Below are positions 45,387 to 56,750 of a stretch of DNA of 64,000 nucleotides, in pieces. The notes beneath the pieces were generated by a model, which saw only the letters and a program-made list of their open reading frames with translations, made no database searches and was not told the origin of the DNA. This DNA comes from Helicostylum pulchrum. Taxonomy: Eukaryota; Mucoromycota; Mucoromycetes; Mucorales; Mucoraceae. The stretch is from the NCBI GenBank assembly GCA_025677825.1, contig JAIXMO010000045.1:124001-188000 (forward strand), given 5' to 3'. Position numbers and translations under genes: made by a program. The stretch's first letter is position 1. Each line of letters begins with the position of its first letter.

Positions 45387-45884
45387 ATGCAAGTAGTCGA
45401 GCCTGTTGTACCTGAATCAATGCACGTAGTCGAGCCTCTTGTTATTGAACCACCACTGTCGGCGTTAGCACAAAGGTTAGGACACTTACGAGAGGATCTT
45501 ATGAGGGTTATACCAGACCAAATGGATGAAGAATTTCTTACCCGAGCACAAGAGATCGATGTGCATAGTTTGTTTCGTTTGTATTATAATACCGATTTTT
45601 TGAGTCAAGCAGAACGATATCAAATTGCGTACGAGTTATACCATCGATACGTGGGCAGTCAAAGGCACGACTTATTTGCTCAGACCACGTTTAGGGATCT
45701 AGTGCGTCAACAGCAGTTGCTGTATGTGTTACGTTTGGGACGCAAGGTGTGCATTATACTTGACTTTTGTAACGAGAATTTCAGGGAGCAGCACTCGATG
45801 CGAGCATTTTCAACTGTGATTACTGAGTTACCTTTGGTAGAGTGCAGTCGAGAGCAGTTGATTGAAGCCTTAGGCACTTTTTAG
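45387..45884 (+). CDS. Accessory ORF related to the Helitron-cluster ORFs
   Basis: 165 aa from ATG 45387, uninterrupted. The N-terminus has two imperfect repeats (MQVVEPVVPES, MHVVEPLVIEP); then comes a helical domain (LREDLMRVIPDQMDEEFL, DVHSLFRLYYNTDFLSQAER) and a C-half (RKVCIILDFCNENFREQHS). The helical domain and the following block align loosely with 35798-36452. GC-richer than flanking DNA, like the other accessory ORFs. Function unknown; a detached copy ~9 kb from the cluster. Confidence 0.55.
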   Translation: MQVVEPVVPESMHVVEPLVIEPPLSALAQRLGHLREDLMRVIPDQMDEEFLTRAQEIDVHSLFRLYYNTDFLSQAERYQIAYELYHRYVGSQRHDLFAQTTFRDLVRQQQLLYVLRLGRKVCIILDFCNENFREQHSMRAFSTVITELPLVECSREQLIEALGTF

Positions 45885-46330
45885 ACCTATTACAAAATAA
45901 AAAAAAATCCTTTTTGTTCATTTAATCGACTCAGACGACAAAAATACGGAAGAGTTAGGTGGGTTAGATGGGTTAGATGGGTTAGATGGGAGTTGAAATT
46001 ATCCAATAAACACGACAAATTATTGTTTTTTTTTTTGTAAATTCTTACCGGTAAATTTATTTCTCGTACAGTGAGGCGTTTCCAATTAGGTGAATTCCCA
46101 TTCCGTAATGTTTTTTTTATATTTTTTTTAGGGAGGATGAGCGAGTCCGGTGGTTGGTATCGTCTATGCACCATTTGGCGTCATCAGGCTCGCCGGTTAG
46201 CGACAATTTGGAAAAGAGTTACACAACTTTTTTTCACATGCAACAAAACAAAACTTGACATATAAACAGTGTTACGTATACTTATAAACAGTTTATTTAT
46301 TGATTTTCAAAAAATGTATTTACACAACCA
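45885..46330. other. Spacer with GGGTTAGAT tandem repeat and a 43-codon ORF
   Basis: GGGTTAGAT occurs as four imperfect tandem units at about 45955-45992. A 43-codon ORF (46137-46265, beginning MSESGGWYRLCTIW) has basic, Trp-rich composition. No further support. Confidence 0.4.
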
Positions 46331-46365
46331 TCAACTTTTTTTTTTCCTCCTCATACTTTATCTCA

Positions 46366-46529
46366 TGGCAAACTATTTTAAAGATACGAATGTGAATGAC
46401 TGGTGTTTGAGAAATGCTTATAACTCGCTTGAAAGAGAAAAATCGAGTTTGTCAACGTGGCAATTCCTTTCTACTATGAAAGAAGACTTTGTTACAGAAA
46501 AAACTGCTCTGCTGCAACAATGGAGATAA
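46366..46529 (+). other. Short hypothetical ORF
   Basis: MANYFKDTNVNDWCLRNAY ... LLQQWR, 54 codons, helical. It could be an exon of a decayed gene; no family recognised. Confidence 0.25.
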
Positions 46530-46801
46530 ATTAATGGTTTACAGTACAATGGACAGTGTAGATTGATTGAAATCAGTAGGTTGTTAGAGATACCATTGAC
46601 GAATAATGTTTATTGTATTATCCAAAAATTGGATCAAGTACGGGTAATCAAGATATTCTAATCCATTATCAAAGCAAATCATTCAAGATACGATGGAAAA
46701 GGTCTATTAGAAAAGAATTGTGTAGTACATTTATGAGAAAGAGAGGGAGTAACAGTATAATAAAGGAGTATAATCAATGACTTTTTTGGTTCTCCTAGTG
46801 T
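46530..46801. other. No supported gene
   Basis: AT-rich spacer before the right copy of the repeat. Confidence 0.5.
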
Positions 46802-47073
46802 ACCTTGTACCCCAGCATAGCTGCCATGTGTTTCTTGTAAGAAACAGGTAGTCAGTGAACAATTTCAGGTTGCTTATTTTTTTTTCCTTTCAAGATTAGC
46901 CTCCATTAATATGAATATAACAGGAAAAGTGGCTGCCAAAGTTCTCTTCCTCCTCGGAGGAGGATGAGAAAAAGAGTAAAAGAAAAATTGGGTTCAAAAA
47001 ATTAGTAAGATCTTTTATTCATTCAGCTTCGCCTTAAGCACCTGTCCAATCGTAAAGTGGCCACACGATAAAA
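46802..47073. repeat. Right copy of ~230-bp repeat with inverted 26-bp head
   Basis: 46845-47073 matches 40805-41031 in direct orientation with scattered changes. 46802-46827 is the exact reverse complement of 40772-40797. The 6-kb interval between the copies contains the LINE and the ORF at 45387. Confidence 0.85.
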
Positions 47074-47710
47074 CTGCGTCACCCACAAAAGGTCAACTAC
47101 TCTACGTGTCTCGTTAGCAGCTCCTGTCTGATGTTTCGCAGTAGGTTGACTTACTCGTCAAATCATAATAGAGCGTGCCCTTTCAACCTTCTTCCAAGTG
47201 TAGATGAATATGGATTCAGTTACCCAAGTAAAAAGTTTGAAAGCAAAAAGACGAAAAGTTATAAGTTTACAATTGTTCTTACCCTGATTTGTGGTTCTAG
47301 AAAAAAAGAAAGAAATAAAAAAAGTGTGCAGTCTTTTATTTGAAAAAAATGTGACGCAGGCGATGAATTTGTTGCATGCTGAAAATAGAATACTCTTTCT
47401 CTACAAAAAACAAAAAAAAGGAAAACACTAAATTTCGGAATTAAAATAATTTATTTATCCAGCAATCAAATCTACAAAACATTTATTGAATTAATATCGT
47501 AGAAATTAATTTTGAAAACATTACTTTTTGATCTTGAAAACGTTACTTTTTAGTTTTAACGCGTAATAAAGGTAACATTCGACGTCGTTCAAAGGCCAAA
47601 TTTATACTAACTCGTACATTAACAATATTGAACACAAAGTTAGAATAACTGACGTTGTGTTAAGGAATGACAGTTCATAACAGATAACTCGTCACAGAAA
47701 TAGGTTACTC
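47074..47710. other. No supported gene
   Basis: AT-rich; a few Lys/Asn-rich frames only. Confidence 0.5.
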
Positions 47711-49153
47711 TTGGTAGTTAGCTTACCAAGACCGAAAAAACCAACCAAGATATTCGCTCTCTTGAGTAATACCGTTAAACTGTACTTACAAAAAAAATAT
47801 GAAAGTGATATAGTAAGTGTATTTATACAATTAGATTTATCTACACCCACTTACCCGTCGGTTTTTCTCTTTTTAGCCTGTCCAGAAATGGAATTATTGA
47901 TGTTGGTGCAAAATTTAAGCTATCTTCAAACTACGCCGTTGACAGAGCGAAAAGTACTGGTCTATTCATAGAATCTCATCCACATTTGATATTTGCTTTA
48001 TCTAGTATTTTTTTACTAAAAGAAAACCAGCACTATGACGATATATTTCGCTTCTTTAAACAGTCGGAACTGGATCATATCATCAGCAATATAAAAAACA
48101 ACGTTATGCCTGGTTATGATGATATCGAATTTCCAGATCTGACTTTCACGAAGATCAGGAAAATAATAAAGGCAAGTAGTATTTAATGCACTACAATACG
48201 AAAAAAAAAATATGCGTTATTTTTAACCAAAAACTAAAACTTTTAGTTGTTACTTGGGAAAAAAATGAGCAGAGATGACGCTGTTTCTGACTTGTACGAT
48301 TTGAAAAAAGAAGTGTCAAAGCCAGAATTCGATGTAATAAAAATGATCACTAACTGGTAAATGTGAAATTAAATATGATCTATTATTTAAAGATTTTTGT
48401 TTCTTTATATTAGCATTAACAAACTGCCGAAAGTAAAAATCATAGACGATATTGGAGAATATGACCTTTGCAATTCGTATTTAGACTCTATACTAGCTCC
48501 TTTATTTACAGATTTTGACCAAAACATTATCTTAAGATGGTAATGATTTATGGGCTATTAGAATTCTTATCGGTCTATTTTAACTTATCTTTCTTGTGTG
48601 TTTTAGGCCAAATTTAAAGAGTAAAGAAGCCGAAAACAACGCTTCTGTCAATAAGCAACGTCGTCCGGATGCCGTCGTCTCCACCATTCACCAGCACCAC
48701 TTTGGTTTAAATTGAGCTTTTGGTGAAGCCAGAACTGAACAAAGAAAGAAAAGTACGAGTTAATCAGAGATTTGATTAGGATCGGAATTTTTTCCAAAGA
48801 AGCAATAGATGCAAATAATATTAAAAGTTTACCTATAATTTTTATACATATCTTTAACGAACAAAACAGGAAATAATGTTTCATTTTACTTTATTTCTTT
48901 GATTGGGAAAAAATTATATGCTATGGTTGAGTTCGCAAAAGTAACTGCTCCGATGTCCTTATCTGAGCTCCCAGCGTTCATTTCACAACTCGATATTTTG
49001 CTTCAAGTAAAGCATTGCGTTGACATAACTTGTTCACAATTGGAACTAAATATTGATGATATTTGGAAGGCTGCGACTCTTGACTCCCCTAATTTTAAAA
49101 TTTACGTACATTCATCTAAGCAAGCGAATAGACCTTCTTCTATTATATTTTAG
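47711..49153 (+). pseudogene. Broken member of the RPDA...GEAR gene family
   Basis: Exon-like blocks with splice sites follow in order: KKPTKIFALLSNTVKLYLQ; a block LFIESHPHLIFALSS ... FPDLTFTKIRKIIK with a possible GC donor; DAVSDLYDLKKEVSKPEF; NSYLDSILAPLFTDFDQN; then RRPDAVVSTIHQHHFGLN, a TGA at 48713-48715 and AFGEAR in the same frame. LIRDLIRIGIFSKEAIDANN follows one frame over, then VTAPMSLSELPAFISQLDIL to 49153. The PD...(G)E-A-R spacing matches a PD-(D/E)XK-like site with Lys changed to Arg. Stop plus frameshift show decay. Confidence 0.6.
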
Positions 49154-50604
49154 TGAAATTTAGTAGGCCTGTTTCGGTTTTTTAGTTACTTTTTTCTAAA
49201 GTTAATGCATTTAATAAAGAGAATGACAAAATAATTGTTCGAGACTATATTTAAATACTAAGTAACCGTGTAATTATTTCAGTACCAATAGCGATGTTTT
49301 TGACAGTTTAACTATCAGAAGTTTAACAATGGCTTTGGAAAGTTAAACCCAAAGGCAGATTAAAAGATCTCTTGAAGTTTATTAATATTACGGATAAGCG
49401 CGAGAGCCTCAAATAGGTTTATTTTATTACGGGCAATAAACTAGTCCACAATAATTGAGGAGTAATTCTAGACTCTGGTTAAAAGCCTAGACCAAACGTC
49501 CAAACTTATAAGATATCGTAACAGTCGAAGCTAGAATAGTTCAATCTGCATAGAGTATTCCCGCTAAGCATCTTCAAAATATTTTTAGGTCACGAGTGTG
49601 GGAACATATTTTATTCGATAATGTATCTCCCATAAGCATTCGTATTATCCAGTGAGTGGTATAATAATAGAACTGATGGCGTTTCCGAATTGTAGCAGGA
49701 GATTCAAGTTCACCATTCGGAAAAATTGCGATCGAACGAGTCAGGAATATTTGGATGCTAGCAGTAAAAGTTAAAAGAAAGAGAAAAAAAAAATCAGTTG
49801 CTAACAAAATTACTTTTAGGTACAATTTGCTTCTGTTCGAATGCTACAAGCATGGTTTTCTATTCATCAGACTTTAATAACCGTCAAGATTGTTCCGTTG
49901 AAGGTATCCCCCTCTACACTGACAACGAGGCAGACCATCTACCATTCAGGATGTATGGTTAACATACATTATTCAACTAAAGGTAGTTACACACTAGCAG
50001 AGCATAACCGGTCAGGACAAATAAAGTATTGTGTAGTTTTTTACGGTTTTATTATTTTACAAGACAGTTATATTATTTGGTGCAGGAGACAAATATGTAC
50101 ATATAATGACAGCGGTGTTAAATACATTGTCTTTTCAGTCCATGGCTTTATTTGCCTGGAGATAGACAATAATAAATATTCCCCTGTTACTCTTTGTAAT
50201 AAAAATGAGAACTTATTTCCTTTGTTTGGTATTTATTGTTGGGTCGTTCGAGCCGCCTTTTAATTTTAAAAAGCCACTTTTTTTAATGGAATGACTAGTA
50301 ACCAAGAGGCATTTCGCCTAATTGATTTATAAGCATATATTTTTAAAGGTAAAGATGCGGCTTGGCTATATGCTGATTTAGAAATAAAACATAGAGGATT
50401 TGATGGAAAGGAGTCGTCATCAAATCTTCGCTTGCTGCGGTATGCCCATTTATTTGTTGAGGCGAATTTCAGGTAAACAGTATAAAAAAACAAAAGAGAA
50501 AGTTCAAAGACGATGATTTTCCGAACTGACTGGAACGCTGAAAGAAATATAATAAAAATCCAGCCGCAAAAAAAAAATATGTACTTGATATGAAAATGGG
50601 TATT
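49154..50604. other. No supported gene; degenerate coding-like patches
   Basis: A plus frame at 49841-50263 (140 codons) and a minus frame at 49574-49825 are open, but their composition and lack of splice partners or domains argue for chance or heavily decayed mobile DNA. Confidence 0.45.
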
Positions 50605-50811
50605 TTATTTTTTGCATGATGGACAGCAACCACAATAACCAGAGCCAGTAGGAAGCAAATCTTTATCTTTACAATGACTAAAAAGAGACTGGTCGCATTT
50701 AATCCTTATGTAAGTGCAGATATCTGGAGGACAATGTTCTTCGTTTGCACCCTTTGTCGACATAATAAATATGTTGATTATAAATATAATTAATATGTAT
50801 TTCAATTCCAT
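50605..50811 (-). CDS. Small secreted cysteine-rich protein
   Basis: 68 aa, single exon. A signal peptide (ELKYILIIFIINIFIMSTKG) is followed by ~46 residues with eight Cys, ending GSGYCGCCPSCKK. The spacing C-x4-C-x6-C-x6-C-x12-C-x-C-C-x2-C is typical of a disulfide-tight secreted peptide. CxCCxxC endings occur in several extracellular small-protein families, but I do not recognise the specific one. It could be an effector-like or surface protein. Confidence 0.6.
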   Translation of the reverse strand: MELKYILIIFIINIFIMSTKGANEEHCPPDICTYIRIKCDQSLFSHCKDKDLLPTGSGYCGCCPSCKK

Positions 50812-51366
50812 TCTTTTAATTATTTAGGACCTTTTTTGATTAATAATGAGTTGATCAGTTTTTAGTAGTTACTTTGTGCCTTTGTAATAGAGTATATCCA
50901 ATTAAATAATTACCCTAAGTAGTATATACGACACCAAAAGATCTGACAGAAGAAAAAAAAGGAAAAAATAATGGACTCTTTATATATCCGAGTTTATAGT
51001 TAGTTACAGGATACACATGCACAGAGAATCTGGAAAAGAGTCACGAATACGTCCAAGAGGTTTTAGATAGTATATCAAGCCAAAAGGCGTATAGTTAACC
51101 CAAAAGAAATAGTTTTATTTTTAATACAAGGACAATAAAAGATAAGCTGATATTCTAACTACTATTACTACTACTACTACTACTACTACTACGCAAACTG
51201 TATGTCACTATTTGTTATTTTAATGTATTGTATGTTGGTTTTCATATTAACGATAGTAGGAATCTGCTGCACCATTCAAACGTTATCATTGGCTAACCTC
51301 TGTTTTTTTGCTTCTCCCCCCAAAAACCCCTTTGGAGGCTTAAGGTACATATCACGTGAGACAATG

Positions 51367-51397
<31 letters not shown>

Positions 51398-51453
51398 CGT
51401 TTAAAAAGGGTGCACAGCAATATTGTTTGGTACCTTGGTTCCTTTTTTTACCT

Positions 51454-51488
<35 letters not shown>

Positions 51489-51680
51489 AACTCGCCCATT
51501 TATAAAAAATAAAAGAGAATATATATATTGTATTATTCTTTATTTTTCTTTTTTAAATAACGTTTAATTAAATAGAGATCTCTTTCCTTTTTATTTTGAA
51601 AGAGAAAAAGAACACAAAAAGTTTATATTAAAAAAAAGAGAACTTCTTTTTTTTTTGTTGTAAGCTTTTTTTTTTTCTGC
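50812..51680. other. Gene-free interval with (CTA)n microsatellite
   Basis: (CTA)n runs from about 51158 to 51192. Long T runs (about 21 and 26) lie near 51375 and 51460. This is the upstream region of the cyclin gene. Confidence 0.55.
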
Positions 51681-51731
51681 ATGTATATATTTGAAGAAAA
51701 AAAACAAAAAGAGAAAAACTTCCCAACAACT

Positions 51732-52813
51732 ATGTTGCCAACTCAGTTGTTTACTTCACCAAACGAGCCTACTTTCAGTAGTGGAAGTTATAGTATATCT
51801 CAGCTATCTGAGTTTGCCTCTTCCATGGTTTATTTGATGTGGCATGCTAGAAAGGCCATGGCAACCGATCGATCATTTGCAAACAATGAAATGGCGTACC
51901 TCATGTGGCAATCTAGAAAACCTATGAGTAGAGTAAACAATTATTCTCCTCTGGGTGATCACTCCCTCTCGTATACTGCTAGTCCCGCATTTAAGAAATT
52001 CTGTTATCAGGTAAAAGAGTAAATGATTTCTTATTAAAAATAAAATAGTGATAATAATGATAATTAAAACTAAATTCTTGATATATAACAGGTTCTTACT
52101 GCAACTCAGTTACAAGAATCAGCAGTATATCTTTCATTAAAGTATATTGCTATTCTCTTACAGTCAAATCCGTCGATTGAAGGAGCAGAAGGTTCCGAAT
52201 ACCGATTATTTATTGTAGCCTTAATGCTGGGTAAGTTATTATATTTATATACGAGTGCACACACACTAACATGACCACATACACAGCAAATAAATTCTTG
52301 GATGACAACACATTCACAAACAAGACTTGGTCAGATGTAAGTGGTATGAAAGTATGCGATTTAAACATTATGGAAACAGAGTTCCTGGAAGCATTAGACT
52401 ATAATCTGTTTGTCCGAAAAGATGATTATGATAACTGGAAACATTTATTGGAATTGTGTCGTGAAAGAGCGCATGTATCATTGTATGATATTACTAGTTC
52501 ACAAAGACAACAACTGGTTTTAGCAACATTACAAACGCTTGGATTATATCAGTTAAATGTCTATGATGATGCTATCAAGTTACAAATAGAAAACTCTCAT
52601 AACAGGTATCAACACTTTTTACAACAAAAGTCTCCTCCGACACAATTACCGTACGTTATGCAACCACCTATCGGTTACGGATACAATCCCGTCACTAACT
52701 TGTCTCAATCATCATGGGATCCCCTTGCTTACAGTTTAAATCGTTGTCAAGACTATGCTTACTCGGATTTCTCTATTCCAAGACCTGTTTCATGGAGAAA
52801 CTTTAATTACTAA
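51732..52813 (+). CDS. Pho85-type cyclin (Pcl/Clg1-like)
   Basis: Exons 51732-52010, 52092-52230 and 52287-52813 give 314 aa. The cyclin box is plain: ATQLQESAVYLSLKYIAIL, SEYRLFIVALMLANKFLDDN, TWSDVSGMKVCDLNIMETEF and LEALDYNLFV. This pattern (long NKFLDDN helix, then ITELN/E-type helix) is that of Pcl/Pho80/Clg1 cyclins that partner Pho85/CDK5-type kinases in nutrient and polarity control. N- and C-terminal extensions are Ser/Gln/Tyr-rich. An upstream in-frame ATG at 51681 would add a Lys/Glu-rich 17-residue leader and was not preferred. Confidence 0.85.
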
Positions 52814-52910
52814 GAAATAACCTTTACACTCCCACTCTACACTCACATTCTACACTTTACACTTACACTCACACTCATACTTACACTCACAGGGGCACAC
52901 AAAGGTCCCT

Positions 52911-52953
<43 letters not shown>

Positions 52954-53162
52954 GCCCAAAATACTTTTTTTTTTTTCTTCTTCTTTTCTCCCCCTCTTTT
53001 ATATTTATCTTTTATCATTATCCATTCTCTTTTTATCATCATTATCACATTTATACATTTTATAGTCACAAAAAAAATTATAAAACAAAATCAACAACCC
53101 AAAAAGGTAAATTGTTTCCAGTAACTTATGTTACTATTCTTTTTTCTTTTTTTTAGTGTATC
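52814..53162. other. 3' flank with (CACT)n and T34 run
   Basis: CACTCACACT-type repeats at 52825-52890, then a T34 run starting near 52915. A typical downstream region; a 3' splice-like TTTTTTAG precedes the small ORF at 53163. Confidence 0.5.
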
Positions 53163-53294
53163 ATGGTCTCAACAGATAATTTAGTTACTACTGCATATCA
53201 ACTAATTATAGCAACCGAAAGTTTACTATGTACTCTATTTCCACTGCCAATTGGTCAAGTGTTTGAAATGATTTTGAATAAAGCTTTCAAATAA
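53163..53294 (+). CDS. Small hypothetical ORF (43 aa)
   Basis: MVSTDNLVTTAYQLIIATES ... LNKAFK. Helical and hydrophobic, starting 7 nt after a TTTTAG acceptor-like site that pairs with a GGTAAATTG donor near 53106. It may be a terminal exon or alternative 3' end of the cyclin transcript rather than a separate gene. Confidence 0.3.
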   Translation: MVSTDNLVTTAYQLIIATESLLCTLFPLPIGQVFEMILNKAFK

Positions 53295-54384
53295 AAAACT
53301 AAGTTTCTTAGAGCAACCCCCAGTAGAGTTGCTGTAAAAAAGCAAACTAGCGTGAATCAAGTTGGGGTAACAAGTAACACGTTTGTACAATACAAATGTT
53401 TATAAGTATGGTATGATTAGCAAATATATCACATGAGTAAATAAAAGTGGCTTCCCCCTATTTTATCATCCTTTTTTATCGCAATTATTTCTACCTTTCC
53501 GTAACGAAACTTTAACTCATGCCAGAAACAACCACGGAGCAGGAGTCTTCGTACACTCGTTGTTCTGCACTTGTTTCAAGAAAGATAGTAGGCAGAAGCA
53601 AAGTTCGTAAACTGCACACATGTCAGATTGACCTCTTCGAACTTATCAAACAAGATCAATTATTCGCTATCTATTTGTACGGACAAAACATTTAACAACA
53701 CTCTCAAATAAGAACCTTCCCTTTTAAGCGAAAATAAGATAATTGTTTATTTGAGGGGAAAAAAAGTTTAAATAGTTTTTTCATATCTGAGTTTAACGAA
53801 GAGAAAAAAAAAGGTGGTCTACGTTTGTGCCACAGTAAGTGCCACACTTTCCATATCTAATTTCCTGCCGAACAACATTCCATCCTCAACCTGAAATAAG
53901 GGGACAGGTCAAGTCTGTTAGGGGGGGGGGGATTCAACCATTAGGAGCAGCTTAGAGAACTCTTGATTTTGGGATTGCAAGTACTTGGTTATTCCTGTTA
54001 ATGTCAAGATGTCTTCATCTTGACAAACCCGAAAAAAGTACATTTTTATAACTAAAAACGTAAAACCCTTTTTATATCATTCGGCAGAGAATAAAAGTCT
54101 GCACATAATTGTATTAAAGCATAAAGGGTTTTTAAGGGAAGGGGGTTTGTCATTCGGATTATAAAAGTACTTGATATATAATAAAACAAAAGAAGATCTT
54201 GTGAAAGAGCTATCATGTTTTCAAAGTATAAATGTTTTGTTATCACTGCTGTATTTAAGCATTCGTGGGTCAATAAAGTTAGGAGACTCTTGTGTAATTG
54301 TACACAGTGTGCGACAAGAGGCACGGTGTCACTCAAGATAGTTTGTTTAAAAGTTTATTACTTTTACTAGTTTTGGGAACAAAG
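53295..54384. other. No well-supported gene
   Basis: Contains a minus ORF at 54052-54336 (94 codons, MSDTVPLVAHCVQLHKSLL) overlapping the 3' flank of the coiled-coil gene. It has no domain and no splice partner and is only a possible gene. Rest is AT-rich. Confidence 0.4.
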
Positions 54385-55415
54385 TTAATTATTAGTTATT
54401 GGCACGGAAGGAAATGAATGTAGTTCTGAAAAGGTACTATCGGGCGATATGTTATTATTATAGCACCAGTCCTAAGTACGAAAAAAAAAAAGAAGATATA
54501 ATTAACATAAGCAGTTTTTTTTTCTTTAAATGAGTCACACACACACACACAATACCTTTTGTAGATCAGTTACTTCTAGTTCCATTTTCTCAAAATCGTT
54601 TTCTAATTGCTTTACTATATCATCCTTTACTTGTAATTCGTGTTTTAGTGTTTGGTTATCTTCTTCTTTATCTTTTAATAATTGGTATAGTGCGTCTCTG
54701 TCGTTCATTAATATATCCATTCCGTCTCTTAATTGGTTGTTTTCTTGTTCCAAGCGGGTTGCGATAGAACCAGATTGTATATGTGATTTTACTATGGGCC
54801 TGCATGTATGCTCTATCTTGGTGGGTTTATTTGTAAAACAACAAGTTTCTTTGCAATTTGGTTTTCCAGCCAATTGTTTATATAACAAGTGAATTACTTG
54901 CACTAAATATTCATATTCAGGACCAACTTGTTTCATTTTCCGAATTTGATCAGTTTTTATATTATTTAATTCTTCCTAATAGTAGATTATTTTATTACTA
55001 TACATTTTAAAAAAAAAACTCTTTTACGCAGAAAAAAAAAAAAAGGAAGGGTTGCTTACAGATTGGATTTGATAATCATCTTTTAATAATCTATTTGATC
55101 TTTGTAATCGAATATTTTGTTCAACTGAGGTCTTTAAGGCCTGCTTAAGTTCAGTTGTTTTTTCTTGTATTATTTTATCACAGTCTAGCTTCATGGTTCG
55201 ATTGGCTCGCACTAATCGAGCGTTGGAGAGTGATAGTTGTTCAATTTGATTATACAACTGCTTTAGTAGTGTCTCTCCGTCTCCAGCTTGTATTTTTCTT
55301 TGTGACGAAGACTCAAACGAACTAAACGAATCGTGGTGTTGTAATGTGTAATTGCTTAATTCGTGGTATGGTAAATGATCATCTTTAATGGACAATGGCA
55401 TGTTACAAACACTCA

Positions 55416-55416
<1 letters not shown>
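54385..55416 (-). CDS. Coiled-coil protein (hypothetical)
   Basis: Three minus-strand exons (55416-55060, 54975-54556, 54471-54385) give 287 aa. After a Ser/His-rich head come two long coiled coils (LLKQLYNQIEQLSLSNARL ... LLKDDYQI and RLEQENNQLRDGMDILM ... MELEVTDLQK) separated by a Cys/Lys/Pro segment (KPNCKETCCFTNKP). A short Ser/Asn tail follows. The second donor sits against a (CA)n tract. A cytoskeletal or scaffolding role is possible, but no family was recognised. Confidence 0.7.
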
Positions 55417-55423
<7 letters not shown>

Positions 55424-55461
<38 letters not shown>

Positions 55462-55462
55462 G
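55424..55462. repeat. (GA)n microsatellite
   Basis: About 19 GA units with a few interruptions just upstream of the coiled-coil gene start. Confidence 0.9.
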
Positions 55463-55960
55463 CGAGAGATAGAAAAGGGGAACTTTATTTAATTTAGAAT
55501 AAAATGATATTTTAAACAACGAGATTATTTGCAGCTCTCACAATAACAGAATTTCAAATATGGATTACATGTTATTGGATTTTATAAACTTTTGTTTAAG
55601 GGTAACTATATGGACTTTGAGTATGATAATTCGAAGCTTTAAGTAATACAAGTATTTTTGTTTCTTTACAAAAGAGACAGTTCAAGTATATAAATACCAT
55701 CATCCTTATTAAAGGGGGGAGATAGAAGGAGCCTCTAACTAATTCAATCTTTAAAGTTTATAGCGTTTTCTTTTTAAGATTGAAAAGCCAATCAGAAGCA
55801 ATATTACTAAACATTGATGGATCTGTTGGTAAAGTAAGGCTGTAATATGAATCCACACAATATACCATTGTCAGCAAGATATAACTGCGAAATATCACAT
55901 TGGTTATCTATACAAAATTAGAATTTGTTAATATCTGTATGTTTACACCAGTCAATCTTT
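55463..55960. other. No supported gene
   Basis: AT-rich divergent upstream region of the coiled-coil gene. Confidence 0.5.
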
Positions 55961-56750
55961 TCTGAAATACGGAGAACTTATTACATATTTGTATCAAAGG
56001 GATGTTAACTTGCTTATCGAAACTTTCGGAGTTTTTAATAATATCTTGACATGATCATCGTTCGTCTTTTTTGCTGTGAGGTATCTTGCTGATTCGAGAT
56101 TTGTAGTCATTTTGATATTTAAAAATCAATCTACAATCAACTTTAAACTGATTATTGCTGGCACATGATTCTCCCCTATATAATCTGTTAATAATATGGC
56201 AAACTAGTTTCACTATATACCGTAATACTTTACCACTTGCATTTGGTTACATTATTGTCAGGAAAAAGTATCTCAAAAATCGGTTCCCATACTTTCATCA
56301 GAGCGTCCAATTCAGCTGCTTTGGCATCATCGAACATTAACCAATTTGAATGATGTCTGTATACATCGATTCTGTATATACATGAGAGAGAAAAATATTA
56401 ATGACATACATTATTTGTTGTTGTTACATATAGTTATATACTTACATATGCGCGTATATTTTAAATAACTTTTTCTTTTCGTCATTCAAATAACGCGTTT
56501 CAAATTTTCTAGCTTTAATGTAAGCTAAGTCCAGATCCATCGAGGTCGTAGCATCATTGACCTTTTTTAGACAATCGAATCTTTTTCTTCTGCTGAAGAT
56601 ATAATTCTTTAATTGATATCTTTCTTTTACTGTTGACCAATCTTCGTCGTTGAAGAATTGTTTTTGAGAATCTTTGCTGTTATCGGGAAGGTCGATTATG
56701 CTATTTAAACAAGAATGCCTTTTATTTTTTTGCTGTATAATATTATATGA
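55960..56750 (-). pseudogene. Relic of the WGDT...DLR gene family
   Basis: Minus-strand exons with GT-AG borders: one ending about 56448 (CLNSIIDLPDNSKDSQ ... RRKRFDCLKKVNDATTSMD ... FKIYAHM), one at about 56374-56240 (VYRHHSNWLMFDDAKAAELD, ALMKVWEPIFEILFPDNN), then KWGESCASNNQFKVDCRLIF. The order VWEPIFEILF, WGES, VDCRLI copies VWGLLLETLF, WGDT, MDLRII of the gene at 2451. A TGA soon after (near 56060), with the expected DKLK block out of frame, shows breakage. A CGCTCTC/GAGAGCG hairpin (56781-56800) lies just upstream. Confidence 0.6.

Noticed and set aside
49841..50263. 140-codon plus-strand ORF
   Set aside because: Unusual Tyr/Cys/Ile-rich composition, no domain, no promoter or splice partner; treated as chance or decayed sequence.
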